Positions 61,921-64,000 of a DNA stretch of 64,000 nt are shown piece after piece. The notes below the pieces were generated by a model. It was not told the origin of the DNA. It did no database searches and saw only the letters and a program-made list of their open reading frames with translations. Every line of letters starts with the position of its first letter. Position 1 is the first letter of the stretch. The stretch lies in contig NZ_WVTD01000001.1 in assembly GCF_009856825.1 (NCBI RefSeq), positions 372,001-436,000 of the forward strand. The letters are read 5' to 3'. A program made the translations under genes and the position numbers. The DNA comes from Novosphingobium silvae. GTDB taxonomy: Bacteria > Pseudomonadota > Alphaproteobacteria > Sphingomonadales > Sphingomonadaceae.

Positions 61921-64000
61921 ATGAAACGTTCGATCCAGCTCCTTGCGGGGCTGCTCGCCTCGGCGTCCTTCGCCACGATCGCCCATGCAGGCGAAGTGAC
62001 CGGCCACGTCACCGACGCCACCGGCGTGCGCGGCCTGCAGTCCGCCACGGTCCGCATCGTCGAGCTGAACCGCACCGCCGAGACAGATCGCGCCGGCACT
62101 TACGTGTTCGGCGACGTTCCGGCGGGCACCTACACGCTGGAAACCCGCTACGTCGGTGCGGAAGTGACCACGCAGTCCGTCACCGTTCCCGCGACGGGCC
62201 GCATCTCCACCGACTTCAACCTGGACGCGATCGGCGGCGGCGACATCCTCGTCACGGGCCAGATCTCCAACCTGACCAGCGCCCTGTCCCGCCAGCGCGC
62301 GGCGGATGGCGTGGAATCGGTCCTGACCCGTGACGCCGTGGGTCAGTTCCCCGACCAGAACGTCGCCGAATCGCTGCGCCGTCTGCCCGGCGTCAACATC
62401 CTGAACGACCAGGGCGAAGGCCGCTTCGTAGCCGTGCGCGGCCTCAATCCGAACCTCAACTCCACTTCGCTCAACGGCGTGCGCCTGCCCGCTCCCGAAG
62501 CCGACGTGCGCCAGGTCGCGCTCGACGTGGTCTCGTCCGACACGATCGAATCGATCGAGGTCAAGAAGTCCTTCACCCCGGACATGGACGGCGACTTCGT
62601 GGGCGCCTCGATCGAGATCAACACCACCAGCGCCTTCGATTCCCGGAAGAACCGCTACTCGCTGAGCGCGGAAGGCAGCTGGAACGACTACTCGGGCAAG
62701 GTGACGCCCAAGGGCTCGCTCGATTTCGTCCAGAAGCTGGGCGACGATTTCGGCGTCGCGGGCTCGGTCAGCTACTACAAGCGCAAGTTCGAGACCGACA
62801 ACGTCGAGGCCGCCGACTGGACGAGCGACGACGATGACAACGCTTACGCCGAAACCCTCGAATATCGCGACTATGACGTCGAGCGCACGCGCATCAACGC
62901 CGCGCTTTCGTTCGACTGGCGCGTGTCCGACACCACCAAGGCCTATGTGCGCGGCAACTGGGCCCAGTTCGACGACCAGGAATACCGTCGCCGCACCACG
63001 TTCGACTTCGGCGATTTCGGAGGCGCCACCGCGTCTGCTTCCGGCCTGACGCTGGACACCGGCTCTCTCGACGACGGCGACGCGCTGACGATCGAGCGCG
63101 ACCACAAGGACCGCTTCGAGCGCCAGCGCATCCGCTCGGTCGCGATCGGCAGCGACACCGATACCGGAACCTGGAAGTTCAACTGGCAGGCAAGCTATGC
63201 CAAGTCGACGGAGAAGGAGACCTTCTCGCTCGATCCGATGCGCTTCGCTGCCGAGTTCGAGAACGATTCGGGCGTCGCCATCAACATCGACAACTCCGGC
63301 CGGTACTTCCCGCGCTATTCGGTCACCAGCGGTGCCGGGCTCGTGAACGATGCGTCGAACTACGAGTTCGATCGCCTCGAGCTGACCACGCTCTCCGACG
63401 GCCGGGACGAGGAGTACGCCGTCAAGGCCGATCTCGCCCACACCTTCGCCGGCACCTCCGGAGACTTCACCGTCCAGGCCGGTGCCAAGGCCCGCTGGCG
63501 CAAGAAGACCTACGACTTCAACATGAGCCGCTTCGACGGCTATGACGGCGACCTGACGCTGGCCGACGTGCTCGGCTCGCAGACCTATCGCCTGCTCGAC
63601 ATGGGGCCGGTCGCCAACAAGCGCGGTTCGGCCGACTTCTACCTCGCCAACACCGCGGGCTTCGAGTTCAATCCCGAAGACAGCCTGATCGACAGCTCGA
63701 TCAGCGACTTCGGCGTGCGCGAGGACATCATCGCCGGCTACCTGCTCGGCCGCTGGGATTCCAGCACCCTGCGCGTGATCGGCGGCGTCCGCATGGAGCG
63801 CACGCACAACGAACTGAACGGCAACCTGGTCGCCGTCAGCGTGTCCGAGGACGAGGAAGGCGAGGACGTGACCGCGATCGACGTGTCGCCCGTCGCCTAC
63901 AAGCGCAACTACACCAACTGGCTGCCCAGCCTCACCGTGCGCTGGAGCCCGCAGGAGAACCTCGTCGCCCGCTTCGCCGGCTACAAGACCCTGATGCGCC
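61921..64000 (+). CDS. TonB-dependent receptor, N-terminal part
   Basis: Outer-membrane TonB-dependent receptor, class I recall as TonB-Xanth-Caul (TIGR01782); 693 residues are visible and the C-terminal barrel is cut off by the window end. Signal peptide MKRSIQLLAGLLASASFATI-AHA, then a carboxypeptidase-regulatory-like domain (GHVTDATGVRGLQSATVRIV to about residue 105), the plug (DAVGQFPDQNVAESLRRLPG, VAVRGLNPNLNSTSLNGVRL, SIEVKKSFTPDMDGDFVGAS) and long barrel strands. Such receptors import siderophores, sugars or other large nutrients. The upstream Pho-like site suggests a substrate linked to phosphate supply. Divided from the tRNA by 177 bp. Confidence 0.95.
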   Translation, partial: MKRSIQLLAGLLASASFATIAHAGEVTGHVTDATGVRGLQSATVRIVELNRTAETDRAGTYVFGDVPAGTYTLETRYVGAEVTTQSVTVPATGRISTDFNLDAIGGGDILVTGQISNLTSALSRQRAADGVESVLTRDAVGQFPDQNVAESLRRLPGVNILNDQGEGRFVAVRGLNPNLNSTSLNGVRLPAPEADVRQVALDVVSSDTIESIEVKKSFTPDMDGDFVGASIEINTTSAFDSRKNRYSLSAEGSWNDYSGKVTPKGSLDFVQKLGDDFGVAGSVSYYKRKFETDNVEAADWTSDDDDNAYAETLEYRDYDVERTRINAALSFDWRVSDTTKAYVRGNWAQFDDQEYRRRTTFDFGDFGGATASASGLTLDTGSLDDGDALTIERDHKDRFERQRIRSVAIGSDTDTGTWKFNWQASYAKSTEKETFSLDPMRFAAEFENDSGVAINIDNSGRYFPRYSVTSGAGLVNDASNYEFDRLELTTLSDGRDEEYAVKADLAHTFAGTSGDFTVQAGAKARWRKKTYDFNMSRFDGYDGDLTLADVLGSQTYRLLDMGPVANKRGSADFYLANTAGFEFNPEDSLIDSSISDFGVREDIIAGYLLGRWDSSTLRVIGGVRMERTHNELNGNLVAVSVSEDEEGEDVTAIDVSPVAYKRNYTNWLPSLTVRWSPQENLVARFAGYKTLMR

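Noticed and set aside
61900..63807. 635-codon minus-strand frame opposite the TonB-dependent receptor
   Set aside because: Valine/glycine/glutamate-rich shadow; the receptor domains on the plus strand are unmistakable.

Overview
The window reads as a gene-dense, GC-rich (clearly above 60% G+C) chromosomal segment of an alphaproteobacterium, most likely of the order Sphingomonadales (Novosphingobium/Sphingobium-like). This is inferred from the CtrA/SciP cell-cycle regulators, a SUF operon led by an Rrf2-family regulator with a DUF559 gene inside it, a GelB-like polyprenyl-phosphate sugar transferase, a TonB-dependent receptor of the Caulobacter/Xanthomonas class and several small proteins of a sphingomonad type. 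No insertion sequence, prophage, CRISPR array or rRNA operon is visible; one tRNA (Thr-GGT) is present.

Layout. 1-2.6 kb: RND efflux permease (cut by the window edge) and its adaptor. 2.8-3.6 kb: sciP, a coupled small ORF and a strong terminator. 3.7-6.5 kb: mnmA, a small membrane protein and a lipoprotein of the serine-hydrolase fold that has lost its catalytic residues. 6.5-12.6 kb: SUF operon in the order regulator-sufB-DUF559-sufC-sufD-sufS-sufT-sufA, mostly with overlapping stop/start codons. 12.6-13.0 kb: intergenic region with a probable operator and a candidate small RNA. 13.0-19.6 kb: pyrD, gamma-glutamyltransferase, acyl-CoA ligase, zinc-ribbon metallopeptidase and a hypothetical gene. 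19.8-22.6 kb: small membrane protein, merC-like/thiS/thiG cluster behind a Zur-like site, heme A synthase. 22.8-24.4 kb: rplM-rpsI with terminator, then a 30-codon membrane-peptide ORF followed by two hairpins. 24.4-31.0 kb: acetoacetyl-CoA reductase, an envelope protein, a DUF3576 lipoprotein, leuS-lptE-holA.

31.1-36.1 kb: polysaccharide sugar transferase, rnd-lptC-lptA, uracil-DNA glycosylase, and a SAM methyltransferase of different codon use next to a MITE-like inverted repeat (36.2-36.3 kb). 36.4-43.0 kb: ABM monooxygenase and gltD/gltB. 43.2-48.3 kb: large repeat-rich membrane-anchored protein, then a divergent pair of exosortase-A-associated glycan genes. 48.3-53.3 kb: ctrA behind clustered CtrA boxes, a TPR metalloprotease-like protein, an OmpA-family lipoprotein and a CNNM/CBS membrane protein. 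53.4-61.5 kb: a long leftward run (59-aa protein, gpmA, purE, purK, folA, ribF, ileS, lspA, DUF3035). 61.7-64 kb: tRNA-Thr and a TonB-dependent receptor behind a candidate Pho box, cut by the window end.

Most of the content is housekeeping: Fe-S cluster assembly, ammonia assimilation, purine, pyrimidine, thiamine, folate and flavin metabolism, aminoacylation, and outer-membrane assembly (lptA, lptC, lptE, lspA). The unusual signals are the two apparently catalytically dead enzymes (serine-hydrolase fold and DUF559), the candidate sRNA, the small hydrophobic ORF with its hairpins, the Zur-like and Pho-like sites, and the unassigned envelope proteins.
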